A DNA stretch of 32,169 nucleotides from positions 1 through 32,169 of the forward strand of contig NZ_AJTQ01000243.1 in NCBI RefSeq assembly GCF_000262345.1, in the 5' to 3' direction. Position 1 is the stretch's first letter. Each line of letters starts with the position of its first letter. This stretch comes from Streptomyces xiaopingdaonensis. Lineage in GTDB: Bacteria; Actinomycetota; Actinomycetes; Streptomycetales; Streptomycetaceae. Under the pieces are notes generated by a model. It saw only the letters and a list, made by a program, of their open reading frames with translations, searched no databases and had not been told where the DNA came from. This document shows positions 7,939 through 15,736 of this stretch, piece after piece. The position numbers were made by a program, and so were the translations under genes.

Positions 7939-8877
7939 GTGAAGCGCTCCGGCAACGTGACACCGCGACAGGTGCCGACGGGCACGGGCACGGCCTTCGG
8001 CACCTTCGGCGAACTGCTCCAGGGGGCACTGCCGGAGGACGGCGGCGACTTCCTGGTGACCCTGCCGGTCGCCCGGTGGAGCATGGCGGCCTTCCGCCAG
8101 GAGCCAGGGTCGGGAGGCATCAGCGTCCGGCCCCCGCACAAGAAGAAGGCGCTGCGACTGGTCTGCTTGATCGCCGAGGAGGAGCGCCGTCCCGTCGCGG
8201 GTGTCCTTACCCTCAACAGCGCGATCCCCGAGGGCAAAGGGCTGGCCAGTTCGTCGGCGGACCTCGTCGCCACCGCCCGGGCCGTGGCGAAGGCACTCGG
8301 CACGCCGATGCCCCCCAGCAGGATCGAGCGGCTGCTGGCCCGGATCGAGCCGACGGACGGTGTGCTCTACCCGGGGATCGTCGCGTTCCACCACCGGGCA
8401 GTGCGGCTCCGGGCGGTCCTCGGGTCCCTTCCGGCCATGACCGTGGTGGGGGTCGACGAGGGCGGCGCGGTGGACACCGTCGCCCACAACCGCGTACCCA
8501 AGTCCTTCTCCGCAGTGCAGAGTTGCGAGTACGCGCGCCTGCTGGACCGGCTCGCCGACGCCGTCCCGCGTCACGACCTGGCAGAGGTGGGCAGGGTCGC
8601 GACCCGCAGCGCGCTGATGAATCAGCCGCTCCGCTACAAGCGGTCGCTGGAGCCGATGTTGGAGATCTGCCGCGAGGTGGGCGGCCTCGGTGTGGCTGTC
8701 GGGCACAGCGGCACGACTCTCGGAGTGCTGCTGGACTCGCGTGATCCGTCGTCCACGCGCAGGGCCACGGAGGCGGCCCGTGCATGCGCCGAACTGGCCG
8801 GCGGCGTCGCCGTCTACCGGACGCTCAGCTTCCCCGGCGTGCACGCTCCCACCGCCGAACGTCTGCTCACCGCCTGA
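7939..8877 (+). CDS. GHMP-family kinase, PduX (L-threonine kinase)-like
   Basis: A 312-aa soluble small-molecule kinase. It has an N-terminal FGTFGELLQG motif (21-29 region) as in PduX-type kinases, the GHMP ATP-binding loop IPEGKGLASSSAD (96-108), and a late Gly-rich motif GVAVGHSGTTLGVLLD. The start is the GTG at 7939 with GAGAGG six bases upstream. PduX makes O-phospho-L-threonine for the cobalamin side chain, but no cobalamin gene is nearby. In this context it more likely phosphorylates a serine- or threonine-type hydroxyl, supplying a beta-phosphate leaving group for the PLP enzyme encoded divergently. Substrate is inferred. It is followed 240 bases later by the dioxygenase. Confidence 0.82.
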   Translation: MKRSGNVTPRQVPTGTGTAFGTFGELLQGALPEDGGDFLVTLPVARWSMAAFRQEPGSGGISVRPPHKKKALRLVCLIAEEERRPVAGVLTLNSAIPEGKGLASSSADLVATARAVAKALGTPMPPSRIERLLARIEPTDGVLYPGIVAFHHRAVRLRAVLGSLPAMTVVGVDEGGAVDTVAHNRVPKSFSAVQSCEYARLLDRLADAVPRHDLAEVGRVATRSALMNQPLRYKRSLEPMLEICREVGGLGVAVGHSGTTLGVLLDSRDPSSTRRATEAARACAELAGGVAVYRTLSFPGVHAPTAERLLTA

Positions 8878-8917
8878 GGGACGTACGCCGGCCGGTGGTG
8901 AGAGCGGGGAGCCCGCC

Positions 8918-9088
8918 ATGCACACCGTCGCGGAGACGCGAACGCCGACCGCATGCGTGGGAACGGAAGCCGAGCCGATCCGTCCGTATTCTGCGTACCG
9001 TTGGCGGCGATGGTGGGACGAGTCGCTCCGTGGTCAGGGCGCAAAGTCCCCTCGACGATCCCGCGTTGCACAACACGTCGGTGCATGA
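8918..9088 (+). CDS. Possible small protein between kinase and dioxygenase (56 aa)
   Basis: An ATG at 8918 is preceded by GGGGAG at about 8 bases and opens a 56-codon frame. The first 25 or so codons have high third-position G+C, but the second half does not. The peptide contains a compact aromatic/basic block (YRWRRWWDESLRG) and no hydrophobic signal. It fills the otherwise empty gap between the kinase and dioxygenase genes. I do not recognise it, and it may be a chance frame in an untranslated spacer. Confidence 0.22.
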   Translation: MHTVAETRTPTACVGTEAEPIRPYSAYRWRRWWDESLRGQGAKSPRRSRVAQHVGA

Positions 9089-9116
9089 CCGAACCGCCGA
9101 AGGGACACGAACAGCA

Positions 9117-9881
9117 ATGCAGGAGACGCTCACCGAGATCGGCCTGGTCCCGCAACGTCTCGGCACGGGATGTGCCGAGGCGGTCGCGCGCGGCCTCGCT
9201 CAGGACGGCGCCGTCGTGCTGACAGGTCAGGAGTCCTCGCCGCGGGCCCTGACGGTCGCGGCCGCCTTCGCCCTGGGTGAGCGGCTGCGGCAGCTCTTCC
9301 CGCAGCGTCAGCGGTCCTCGTCCGAAGGGGCGCAGGTGCATCTGCACGCGGACAGCTTCGATGTGGTGGTGGACGTGGCCGGGGTACCCGCACGTCGGCG
9401 CCACCCCGACGAGGATTACGCCCTCGTGCAGCTCACCCGACCGCCGTCGTCGGGAGGAGAATCCTTCGTGGCCGACGCGTACCGCTTCGTGGACACCCTC
9501 GAAACCGGGGACCCGGAGCTGTGGGAGTTCCTGACACGTGCCGACGTCGACTTCTACGGAGCCTGGACGGGCCTGCGGGGCCTGCCCTCGACCCCTCGAG
9601 CGGGCCGGCACGTCGAGTACACGCGCTCGGGCCGGCGGATCGTGCGCCGCTCCGACGGTGCCGTGCCCCTGCACCGTGACCCGGACACGGAGCACGTCGA
9701 GGCCATGCTGCGGCGCTTCGACGAGAGTGTCCGCGAGTTGGAGAGCACGCTGCCCCGGTTCCCGCTCGAAGAAGGGGACGTCCTGATCCTCGACAACTAC
9801 CGCTGCTGGCACGGCAGGGACGCACACACCGGCGAGCGGACGACCCGCATCCTCACCCTGCTCAGCGCGGACGCCCGCTGA
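9117..9881 (+). CDS. TauD/clavaminate-synthase-like Fe(II)/2-oxoglutarate dioxygenase
   Basis: A 254-aa cytoplasmic enzyme of the cupin-fold Fe(II)/2OG oxygenases. The facial triad is visible: His77 and Asp79 in HLHADSFD, and His232 in YRCWHGRDAHTG. Arg244 (ERTTR) is the expected 2OG-carboxylate anchor, and PPSSGGESFVADA (109-121) resembles the TauD-family loop. The ATG at 9117 has GAAGGGA about 12 bases upstream, somewhat far; a GTG at 9081 is an alternative. It is probably co-transcribed with the kinase and hydroxylates or otherwise oxidises a metallophore precursor. Which substrate cannot be told. It ends 383 bases before a strong hairpin facing the convergent MFS gene. Confidence 0.8.
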   Translation: MQETLTEIGLVPQRLGTGCAEAVARGLAQDGAVVLTGQESSPRALTVAAAFALGERLRQLFPQRQRSSSEGAQVHLHADSFDVVVDVAGVPARRRHPDEDYALVQLTRPPSSGGESFVADAYRFVDTLETGDPELWEFLTRADVDFYGAWTGLRGLPSTPRAGRHVEYTRSGRRIVRRSDGAVPLHRDPDTEHVEAMLRRFDESVRELESTLPRFPLEEGDVLILDNYRCWHGRDAHTGERTTRILTLLSADAR

Positions 9882-10264
9882 CCCGCGCGGCGACGGCCCG
9901 GGCCTCCCGTGAGCCGCGGCGCCCACGAACAATCAGCAATGGCGTCCGTCTTCAACGAGTCTGCGGGGCTGCCCTCTCGTCCCCGGAGAGACCCACGGCC
10001 GTTCCGGCAACACCCGCCACGACGCGCCCGGTGGAAGGCCACCACGCCGCTGCTCGTGCCGTACCGGGTGCCGCAGCGCCTGTCCCCCATCGCCTCCGCC
10101 GGACCGGACCGCGGTCCTCTCCGACGGTCGCATCGAGGAACTCGGAACTGCTCGCCCGCGCAGGCGCGTACAGCGCCTTCCGAACAGCACGCAGCCAGGT
10201 TTCGAACTGGCGGACCACGTCCTCCTCCGGAGCGTGACGGCTTCCTGTCCACAGCCGATACCGA
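9882..10264. other. Gap between convergent units, possible decayed coding remnant
   Basis: No intact gene was found. On the minus strand around 10110-10225 a stretch reads as plausible protein (VVRQFETWLRAVRKALYA) with moderate third-position G+C. It has no start or ribosome site, and neighbouring frames run into it without a clean end. It may be the remains of a degraded gene, but I cannot assign a family. Confidence 0.25.
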
Positions 10265-10299
10265 CTGTCCCGTGGGAACGGGGCGTTCCCACGGGACAG
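10265..10299. terminator. Strong bidirectional hairpin terminator
   Basis: A perfect 16-bp inverted repeat, CTGTCCCGTGGGAACG (10265-10280) and CGTTCCCACGGGACAG (10284-10299), surrounds a 3-base GGG loop. It lies 55 bases beyond the leftward MFS gene stop and between two convergent units, so it can end transcription from both sides. No T-run is present. Confidence 0.8.
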
Positions 10300-10354
10300 G
10301 GGCGTCGGCCGGCAGAAGCGGTCGTCCCCGCCTCCCTTCCACCGTTCGGCTCGC

Positions 10355-11881
10355 TCAGTCGCCGGCGGACGCCACGACGGACTCGCCGTGCGCGGGACCG
10401 CCCTCCGGGCCTGCGTCGTCCCGTGCGAGCGGTCCGGTACGGCGCACACCCAGGTAGAGGAACGCGCTCGCCAGCACCAGCCCCGCGTCCACGTAGACCG
10501 CGGTCGACCAACTCCCCGTGGTGTCCCGCAGGGCGCCGGAGACAACGGGGCTGGCGACCGCGCCGATTTCCGCGATCAGGTTCCACATCCCGAAGGCGGC
10601 GCCGCGGGACTCGTCCCTTACGAGATCGGCCGTGAGCGCCTGGGACATCGGCTGGACGGCGTTGAGGAAGAGCCCGGTTGCGAAGAGCAGCAGCCCCATC
10701 ACCCACAACGAGGGCTGCTGGACGTTCTGGAGGTAGATGCCGAAGAGCAGGACAAGCACGCCCTGCGCGACGGTGGCGGCGATGAGCAGGTTGCGCCGGC
10801 CCCAACCGCGTTGCAGGGCACGGTCGGAGAGCCAGCCGCCGACGGGGAAGCCGATGATGCCGGCGCCCGCGTTGAAGGCCGCGGTGAGCCCCGCCTCGAC
10901 GAGCGAGGAGTCCGCAGCCGACGAGACGATCGCCACCGACCAGTACCCGAAGAGCCAGATGCTCCACAGGATGGCGATACCGGCGACGTAGATGAGCAGC
11001 GTCTCCCTGTCGATGACGCCGCTACCGCCCCGCCGGGCCCGCGGCTGCCCGAAGGCGCCGCGGCGGCGCATGACGAAGACGATCGCCAGCGCCAACGCCA
11101 CCTGTGCCAAAGCGGAAGCCCACTCCGGGAGTCCGAGGCTGTCGCTGGCCCAGAACAGGGCCATGATCAACGCGCAGAAGACCGCCGAGACACCGAGCAG
11201 CCGCAGCGCCGGCCTCCCGGGGCGCAGCCTGCCGACGAGGCGTCGCAGGAACCACCACATCACGGCGGAGACAAGGAGCGTGAGCACCCCGAAGATCAGG
11301 AACGGCATCCGCCATCCCTGCTCCTTGCCGAGTACCGAGGCGCCGAAATCGAGCAGCGGCGGTGCTGCGATGTTGGCGACGGTGAGCCCGAACGCGAGCC
11401 CGGTGATGGCGACCCCGAGCCCCAGACTGCGCTCGGGCGCGGGGGTGTGAGCGACGATCAGGGCGCGGTCGTTGGAGTAGAACGCGCCCTCGCCGAGCCC
11501 TGTCAGCACGCGCATCGCGACGAAGACGAACAGCCCAGTGATGGCACCGCTGATGATCGTGGCGACGCCGGCCCAGACGAACGAGACGACGAGCATCGTG
11601 GCGTGCCCGTACCGGTCGCCGAGGCTGCCGCTGGGCAGTTGCGTGAGCATGTAGCCGGCGAAGAAGAGGCTGCCGATGAGGCCGCCGAGCGCGTGCGGGT
11701 TCTGCGCCGCGTGCATGAACGAAACGTCGTTGTCGATCATCCATGTGACGACAGGTCCGGTGATGGCGCGATCGGCGTAGGCGAAGAGCCAGCCGCCGAA
11801 GAGCATGATCCACAGCATCCGGTAGGAACGCCTGCCTGCTGTGGGCGGACGGTCCCGGTCCGCGAGGTGGGTTTGCGACAT
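10355..11881 (-). CDS. MFS transporter, probable pyridine-carboxylate uptake (NicT-like role)
   Basis: A 508-aa major facilitator protein with 12 or more hydrophobic segments. The loop 2-3 motif GSLGDRYGHATML matches MFS motif A, and the N-terminal FAYADRAITGPVV resembles anion:cation symporters for organic acids. The ATG at 11881 has GGAAGCGAG upstream at slightly long spacing. It diverges from the 2,5-dihydroxypyridine operon and shares a 422-base regulatory region with it. In Pseudomonas putida the nic cluster likewise includes an MFS gene (nicT), so uptake of nicotinate, a hydroxynicotinate or a related acid is likely. This is inferred from position, not from binding-site residues. It ends before a strong hairpin. 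Confidence 0.85.
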   Translation of the reverse strand: MSQTHLADRDRPPTAGRRSYRMLWIMLFGGWLFAYADRAITGPVVTWMIDNDVSFMHAAQNPHALGGLIGSLFFAGYMLTQLPSGSLGDRYGHATMLVVSFVWAGVATIISGAITGLFVFVAMRVLTGLGEGAFYSNDRALIVAHTPAPERSLGLGVAITGLAFGLTVANIAAPPLLDFGASVLGKEQGWRMPFLIFGVLTLLVSAVMWWFLRRLVGRLRPGRPALRLLGVSAVFCALIMALFWASDSLGLPEWASALAQVALALAIVFVMRRRGAFGQPRARRGGSGVIDRETLLIYVAGIAILWSIWLFGYWSVAIVSSAADSSLVEAGLTAAFNAGAGIIGFPVGGWLSDRALQRGWGRRNLLIAATVAQGVLVLLFGIYLQNVQQPSLWVMGLLLFATGLFLNAVQPMSQALTADLVRDESRGAAFGMWNLIAEIGAVASPVVSGALRDTTGSWSTAVYVDAGLVLASAFLYLGVRRTGPLARDDAGPEGGPAHGESVVASAGD

Positions 11882-12303
11882 GTCGGTCTCGCTTCCGCAG
11901 AGGGGGCGGTTGCGTACAGGGGGCGGTGAGCCCGTCGGGGATCGGCCGCGCTGCCGGCCGCCATGAGTCGACGGGGGCTCGCGGCGGCACCATCAATGCA
12001 TACTTAATACGGACGCTGTCAACGGTCGTGCCAAACTCGGTCGACCCGACACCTCCGACCCGACTCACTTCACCGCTCAATCTGCCCTGCACACAGGCTT
12101 TTTGATGGCGCAAAACCGACCAATCGTCGATTTTGGCATTGGGAAACCAAGACAACTGCGCCTACCGGTTGACGGCAGATTTAATTAAGTTTCCCATGGT
12201 GCCCGGGCCGCGCCGTCCGTACCGACTCGGTGCTCCGGACGTGGTGTTCACCACCGCAGCCCTGCCATCCGACCCGTCACTCCCTCCCCGAGAGGTGCCT
12301 CCC
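11882..12303. promoter_or_regulatory. Divergent control region of the pyridine-catabolic cluster
   Basis: About 422 bases without a gene, with several AT-rich patches unusual for this DNA. TTGACA reading leftward (plus-strand 12017-12022) could be the -35 of the MFS gene. AATCGTCGATT (12122-12132) is a perfect odd palindrome. Near 12180-12188 lies an AT block containing TTAATTAA. TTGACG (12169-12174) reads rightward but lacks a well-spaced -10. One or more of these may be the operator for the GntR/FCD regulator at the end of the cluster; I found no clear FadR-type GTnnnAC site. Confidence 0.45.
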
Positions 12304-12975
12304 GTGACCGACCCCCACCTGCTGGACCGCTACAGGAGCGCCGGTTTCGGCAGCAGCGCTCCCCGTGGCGTGCGTCCCGCCGTCGTCGTGGTCGATCTTC
12401 AACTCGGCTTCACCGACCCCGACTTGCCTACCGGCGCGGACCTCCGTCCACAGCTCGACGCCACCGCGCAGCTACTCGGCGCCGCCCGGGCTGCCGGCGT
12501 ACCCGTGCTGTACACCGCCATCGCCTTTCCGCCCGGCGTTCCGCACGCCTGGCTCGACAAGTCGCCGGGGCTCGCAGCGCTGCGCAGCGGAACGCCCGCG
12601 GTGCAGATCGACCAAGCGGTCGCACCCCGGCCGGACGAGCCCGTGCTCACCAAGGCATCGGCCAGTGGCTTCTTCGGCACCGGACTCGCCTCGGCGCTCG
12701 GCTCCCTGCGCGTCGACACCGTCCTGGTGTGCGGCGCCACGACGAGCGGCTGCGTACGGGCCACCGCCGTGGACTCGGTGCAGCACGGCTTCGCCACGCT
12801 CGTCGTGGCCGACTGCGTGGGCGATCGGGCCCGACCACCGCACGACGCCGCCCTTTTCGACCTCCAGCAGAAGTACGCGGACGTCGTCGGGCTCGACGAC
12901 GCCGCCGAGTACCTGGGCCGCGCCCGGAAGGCCGCGCCGTCCGAAGGGTCCGCCGCACACGGGGGAGCAGCATGA
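12304..12975 (+). CDS. nicF: Isochorismatase-family amidohydrolase, probable maleamate amidohydrolase
   Basis: A 223-aa cysteine hydrolase that should convert maleamate to maleate plus ammonia. The catalytic triad is visible: Asp31 in VVVVDLQLGF, Lys117 in PVLTKASASGFFGT, and Cys150 in GATTSGCVRAT. The GTG at 12304 is preceded by GAGAGG at about 8 bases; an in-frame extension to 12133 has no ribosome site and runs into the regulatory region. It opens a four-gene overlapped operon, and its TGA shares bases with the next ATG. The family also includes nicotinamidases and siderophore isochorismatases. The flanking maleate isomerase and deformylase decide the assignment. Confidence 0.88.
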   Translation: MTDPHLLDRYRSAGFGSSAPRGVRPAVVVVDLQLGFTDPDLPTGADLRPQLDATAQLLGAARAAGVPVLYTAIAFPPGVPHAWLDKSPGLAALRSGTPAVQIDQAVAPRPDEPVLTKASASGFFGTGLASALGSLRVDTVLVCGATTSGCVRATAVDSVQHGFATLVVADCVGDRARPPHDAALFDLQQKYADVVGLDDAAEYLGRARKAAPSEGSAAHGGAA

Positions 12976-13727
12976 CGGCACACCGCGTGGGACTCGTCGT
13001 CCCCAGCTCCAACACCACGATGGAGACCGAGGTCCCCAGGCTCCTGCGCGAACACACCGCCCTGTACGGCGAGGAGTTCACCTTCCACTCCAGCCGCGCG
13101 GAGCTCCACACCGTCGAAGCCGCCGCGCTGCACGCCATGGTCGAGGAGGGAGACCGCTGCGCCAGGGAGCTCTCCGACGCCCAGGTACGCGTCCTCGGCT
13201 ACGCGTGCCTGGTGGCGCTGATGGCGGAGGGTCCGGGGGCGCACGAGCGGATCGAGCCGTGGCTCGCGGACGTCACGGCAGGCAACGGCTGCGAAGCGCC
13301 CGTGGTCAGCAGCGCGGGAGCACTCGTGCGCACGCTCGATGCGCTCGGGCTGCGCCGGGTCGCGGTCGTCGCTCCGTACGCACCGGAACTGACGAGGACC
13401 GTGCTCGCCTATCTGGAGCGGTACGGAGTGGAGGTCGTCGACTCGGTGAGTCTCGCGGTGACCGACAACAGTGCCGTCGGCCGCCTCGACCCCGACGACC
13501 TCCCCGCACACGTCGCCGGCTTGGACCTCACCGGGGCCGACGGCATCGTTCTCTCCGCCTGCGTCCAGATGCCCTCGCTCGACGCCGTTCCCGGGGTGGA
13601 GCAACGCTTCGGACTCCCCGTGGTGACCGCCGCGACCGCCACCACTCGCGAGCTCCTGGAAGCGCTCGACCTACCGCTCGGCCTCTCGACCGGCGGCGCC
13701 GCGCTGGCGGGCGGTGACCACCGATGA
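12972..13727 (+). CDS. nicE: Maleate cis-trans isomerase (Asp/Glu racemase superfamily)
   Basis: A 251-aa cytoplasmic enzyme converting maleate to fumarate, which feeds the citric acid cycle. The opening GLVVPSSNTTMETE is characteristic of maleate isomerases. The two catalytic cysteines are Cys79 (LGYACLVALM) and Cys197 (VLSACVQMPS), 118 residues apart, the same spacing as the Cys76/Cys194 pair known in the Nocardia enzyme. The ATG at 12972 overlaps the previous TGA (ATGA) with GGGGGAG upstream, and its own TGA overlaps the deformylase ATG. Full length, nothing missing. Confidence 0.93.
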   Translation: MTAHRVGLVVPSSNTTMETEVPRLLREHTALYGEEFTFHSSRAELHTVEAAALHAMVEEGDRCARELSDAQVRVLGYACLVALMAEGPGAHERIEPWLADVTAGNGCEAPVVSSAGALVRTLDALGLRRVAVVAPYAPELTRTVLAYLERYGVEVVDSVSLAVTDNSAVGRLDPDDLPAHVAGLDLTGADGIVLSACVQMPSLDAVPGVEQRFGLPVVTAATATTRELLEALDLPLGLSTGGAALAGGDHR

Positions 13728-14683
13728 ACGCCCCCTACCGTCCCCGCGGTACGGAACTCCGAGTCGACGCACGCGGATTGAGCCACAGGGTGCTCCGCTA
13801 CGGTGAGCCGGGCAGTCCGGACCTGCTGCTGCTCCCCGGCATCACCAGCACGGCGCTCGCACTCGACTTCGTGGCGCACGCGCTGTCGGGGGAGTACCGG
13901 GTGTACGTGCCCGACATCCGCGGCCGAGGCGGCACCGTGGCGCCCGACGGCGGTTACACGCTGCCCGAGTACGCCGCGGACGCAGTCGCACTCGCCGAGG
14001 CGCTGGGCTTCGAACGTCCCGTTCTCCTGGGCCACTCGATGGGGGCGCGCATCGCGGCCGCGACCGCTCGACTGCTCCCGCACGGCCCGCTGGTCCTCGT
14101 CGATCCGCCGCTCTCCGGCCCGCACCGCCCCTATCCGACCTCGGCCTCCTCCTTCGCCGAGCAACTCGCCGAGGCGCGCGGAGGAACCGACGCGGAGGGC
14201 GTCGCGCGGTGGTATCCGCACTGGCCGCAGCGCGAACTGGCCATCCGGGCGCAGGAGTTGCCGACCTGCGATCCGACGGCCGTAGCGGAGACGCACGGCG
14301 ACTTCGAGCGCGAGCGGTTCGAGCCGTACTGGGCCGGGCTCCCCGCGCCGGTCACCTTGATCCGAGGCGCCCGGAGCCCGGTCGTCACGGACGCCGACGT
14401 CGCCGCTCTCCGTCGACTGAATCCGCAGGCGCAGATCCTCGAGGTGCCCTCGGCCGGGCACATGGTGCCCTGGGACAACCTCGACGGCTTCCTCGACGCC
14501 GTGCGCACGGCCCTTGGCGGGGAGCACCCGCCTCTCGACCCGGCGCCCGCAGCGGAGAGCCCGGACGACGGCGCCGAACCGGTCCCGCCCCGGCCCGCCG
14601 ACACGCAGCGGACGCCAACGCACCCCGCACCGCACCAGCCCGGCGGAGCCGCCGGGCGATCCGCCCCAGGGAGGCAATCGTGA
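13724..14683 (+). CDS. nicD: Alpha/beta hydrolase, probable N-formylmaleamate deformylase
   Basis: A 319-aa protein that should hydrolyse N-formylmaleamate to maleamate and formate. The nucleophile elbow GHSMG carries Ser105. Asp127 (LVDPP) and His246 (SAGHMVPWD) complete a triad whose positions agree with the NicD triad as I recall it (101/125/245). The enzyme core ends near residue 268. It is followed by about 50 residues rich in Pro, Ala, Asp and Glu (HPPLDPAPAAESPDDGAEP) that NicD does not need and that look disordered. The ATG overlaps the isomerase stop, and the TGA overlaps the GTG of the dioxygenase gene. Confidence 0.87.
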   Translation: MNAPYRPRGTELRVDARGLSHRVLRYGEPGSPDLLLLPGITSTALALDFVAHALSGEYRVYVPDIRGRGGTVAPDGGYTLPEYAADAVALAEALGFERPVLLGHSMGARIAAATARLLPHGPLVLVDPPLSGPHRPYPTSASSFAEQLAEARGGTDAEGVARWYPHWPQRELAIRAQELPTCDPTAVAETHGDFERERFEPYWAGLPAPVTLIRGARSPVVTDADVAALRRLNPQAQILEVPSAGHMVPWDNLDGFLDAVRTALGGEHPPLDPAPAAESPDDGAEPVPPRPADTQRTPTHPAPHQPGGAAGRSAPGRQS

Positions 14684-15696
14684 CCGACCAGGCATTCCTC
14701 GCAGACCTGTGCACCGACTACCTGAAGCTCTGCGCCGTGGAGGACGGCCAGACCGTCGCCGTCCTGTCCCAGGGGCACGAACGCCTCGCCTACGCGGACG
14801 CGTTCCTGGCCGCCGCGCGTCGACTCGGCGCCCGCGCGTACCACGTCCGGCTCCCCGAGCCGCCGCCGAGCGGCGCCTGGGAGGTAGGCGGCGGACTCGC
14901 CGGGCAACGCGAGGTGGTGGAGACGGCCAAGCAGGCCGACATCCTCATCGACCTGGTCTTCCTGCTCTTCAGCCCGGAGCAGATGGAGATCCAGGCGGCC
15001 GGCACCAGGATCGCCCTCGCGGTCGAGCCGGTGGAACTGCTCGCACGGCTCTTCCCGACCGTCGAGCTGCGCGAGCGGGTCGAAGCGGCCCAGCGCCGCC
15101 TCGCCGGCGCCGAGTCGCTCCGCATCACCAGCGAGGCGGGCACCGACATCACCTACAGACTCGGCGTCTACCCCACGGTCTCGGAGTACGGCTACACCGA
15201 CGAGCCGGGGCGCTGGGACCACTGGCCGTCCGCCTTCGTTTTCACCGGCGGCGCCGACGACGGCGTCGACGGACGCATCGTGATGTCCCCGGGCGACGTC
15301 CTGCTGCCGTTCAACACCTACACCACCACCCCGGTCGAACTCACCGTGGAACAGGGGTTCATCACCGACATCCGCGGCGGCCTCGACGCGGATCTGCTCT
15401 CCTCCTACATCCGCTCCTTCGACGACCCGCGCGGGTACGGCATGTCGCACGTCGGATGGGGCCTCGACCCGCGCGCGCACTGGCACGGTCTGACGCAGTT
15501 CCCCGGCGGCATGGGCATGGAGCTGCGTTCCTTCGAGGGCAACGTGATGTTCTCCATCGGCCCCAACAACGAACTGGGCGGCGCCAACGACACCCCCTGC
15601 CATTTCGACATCCCGATGCGGGGCTGCGACCTCCTTCTCGACGACGAGCCCGTGGTCCGCGGGGGCCGCGTCGTGGAACCGCACCGCGTCGACTGA
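14680..15696 (+). CDS. nicX: 2,5-dihydroxypyridine 5,6-dioxygenase
   Basis: A 338-aa non-heme iron extradiol-type ring-cleaving enzyme that opens 2,5-dihydroxypyridine to N-formylmaleamate. The fold resembles the M29 aminopeptidases. Candidate Fe ligands are His257 (MSHVGWG), His308 and Asp310 (CHFDIPM), matching the His265/His318/Asp320 set of P. putida NicX in order and spacing. SIGPNNELGGANDTPCHFD is characteristic of the family. I place the start at the GTG at 14680, which overlaps the deformylase TGA and has AGGGAGG six bases upstream. It is followed by a 14-bp hairpin before the monooxygenase gene, so its transcript may be partly terminated there. Confidence 0.92.
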   Translation: MTDQAFLADLCTDYLKLCAVEDGQTVAVLSQGHERLAYADAFLAAARRLGARAYHVRLPEPPPSGAWEVGGGLAGQREVVETAKQADILIDLVFLLFSPEQMEIQAAGTRIALAVEPVELLARLFPTVELRERVEAAQRRLAGAESLRITSEAGTDITYRLGVYPTVSEYGYTDEPGRWDHWPSAFVFTGGADDGVDGRIVMSPGDVLLPFNTYTTTPVELTVEQGFITDIRGGLDADLLSSYIRSFDDPRGYGMSHVGWGLDPRAHWHGLTQFPGGMGMELRSFEGNVMFSIGPNNELGGANDTPCHFDIPMRGCDLLLDDEPVVRGGRVVEPHRVD

Positions 15697-15705
15697 CACC
15701 TGCCG

Positions 15706-15736
15706 CGCAGGCCGCGGCGATCCGCTGCGGCCTGCG
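15706..15736 (+). terminator. Intra-cluster hairpin between ring-cleavage and monooxygenase genes
   Basis: CGCAGGCCGC (15706-15715) pairs with GCGGCCTGCG (15727-15736). GGCG and CGCT extend the stem inward (one G-T pair) to 14 bp with an ATC loop. No T-run follows. It could act as a partial terminator or mRNA-stabilising element that sets different levels for upstream and downstream genes. Confidence 0.55.

Noticed and set aside
7939..8877. PduX-like kinase as a cobalamin-biosynthesis gene
   Set aside because: No cob/cbi genes lie nearby and no cobalamin riboswitch was recognised in the long leader.
12304..12975. Isochorismatase-family gene as part of a catecholate siderophore pathway
   Set aside because: No isochorismate synthase, DHB dehydrogenase or NRPS genes are near, and it overlaps maleate isomerase and N-formylmaleamate deformylase genes.
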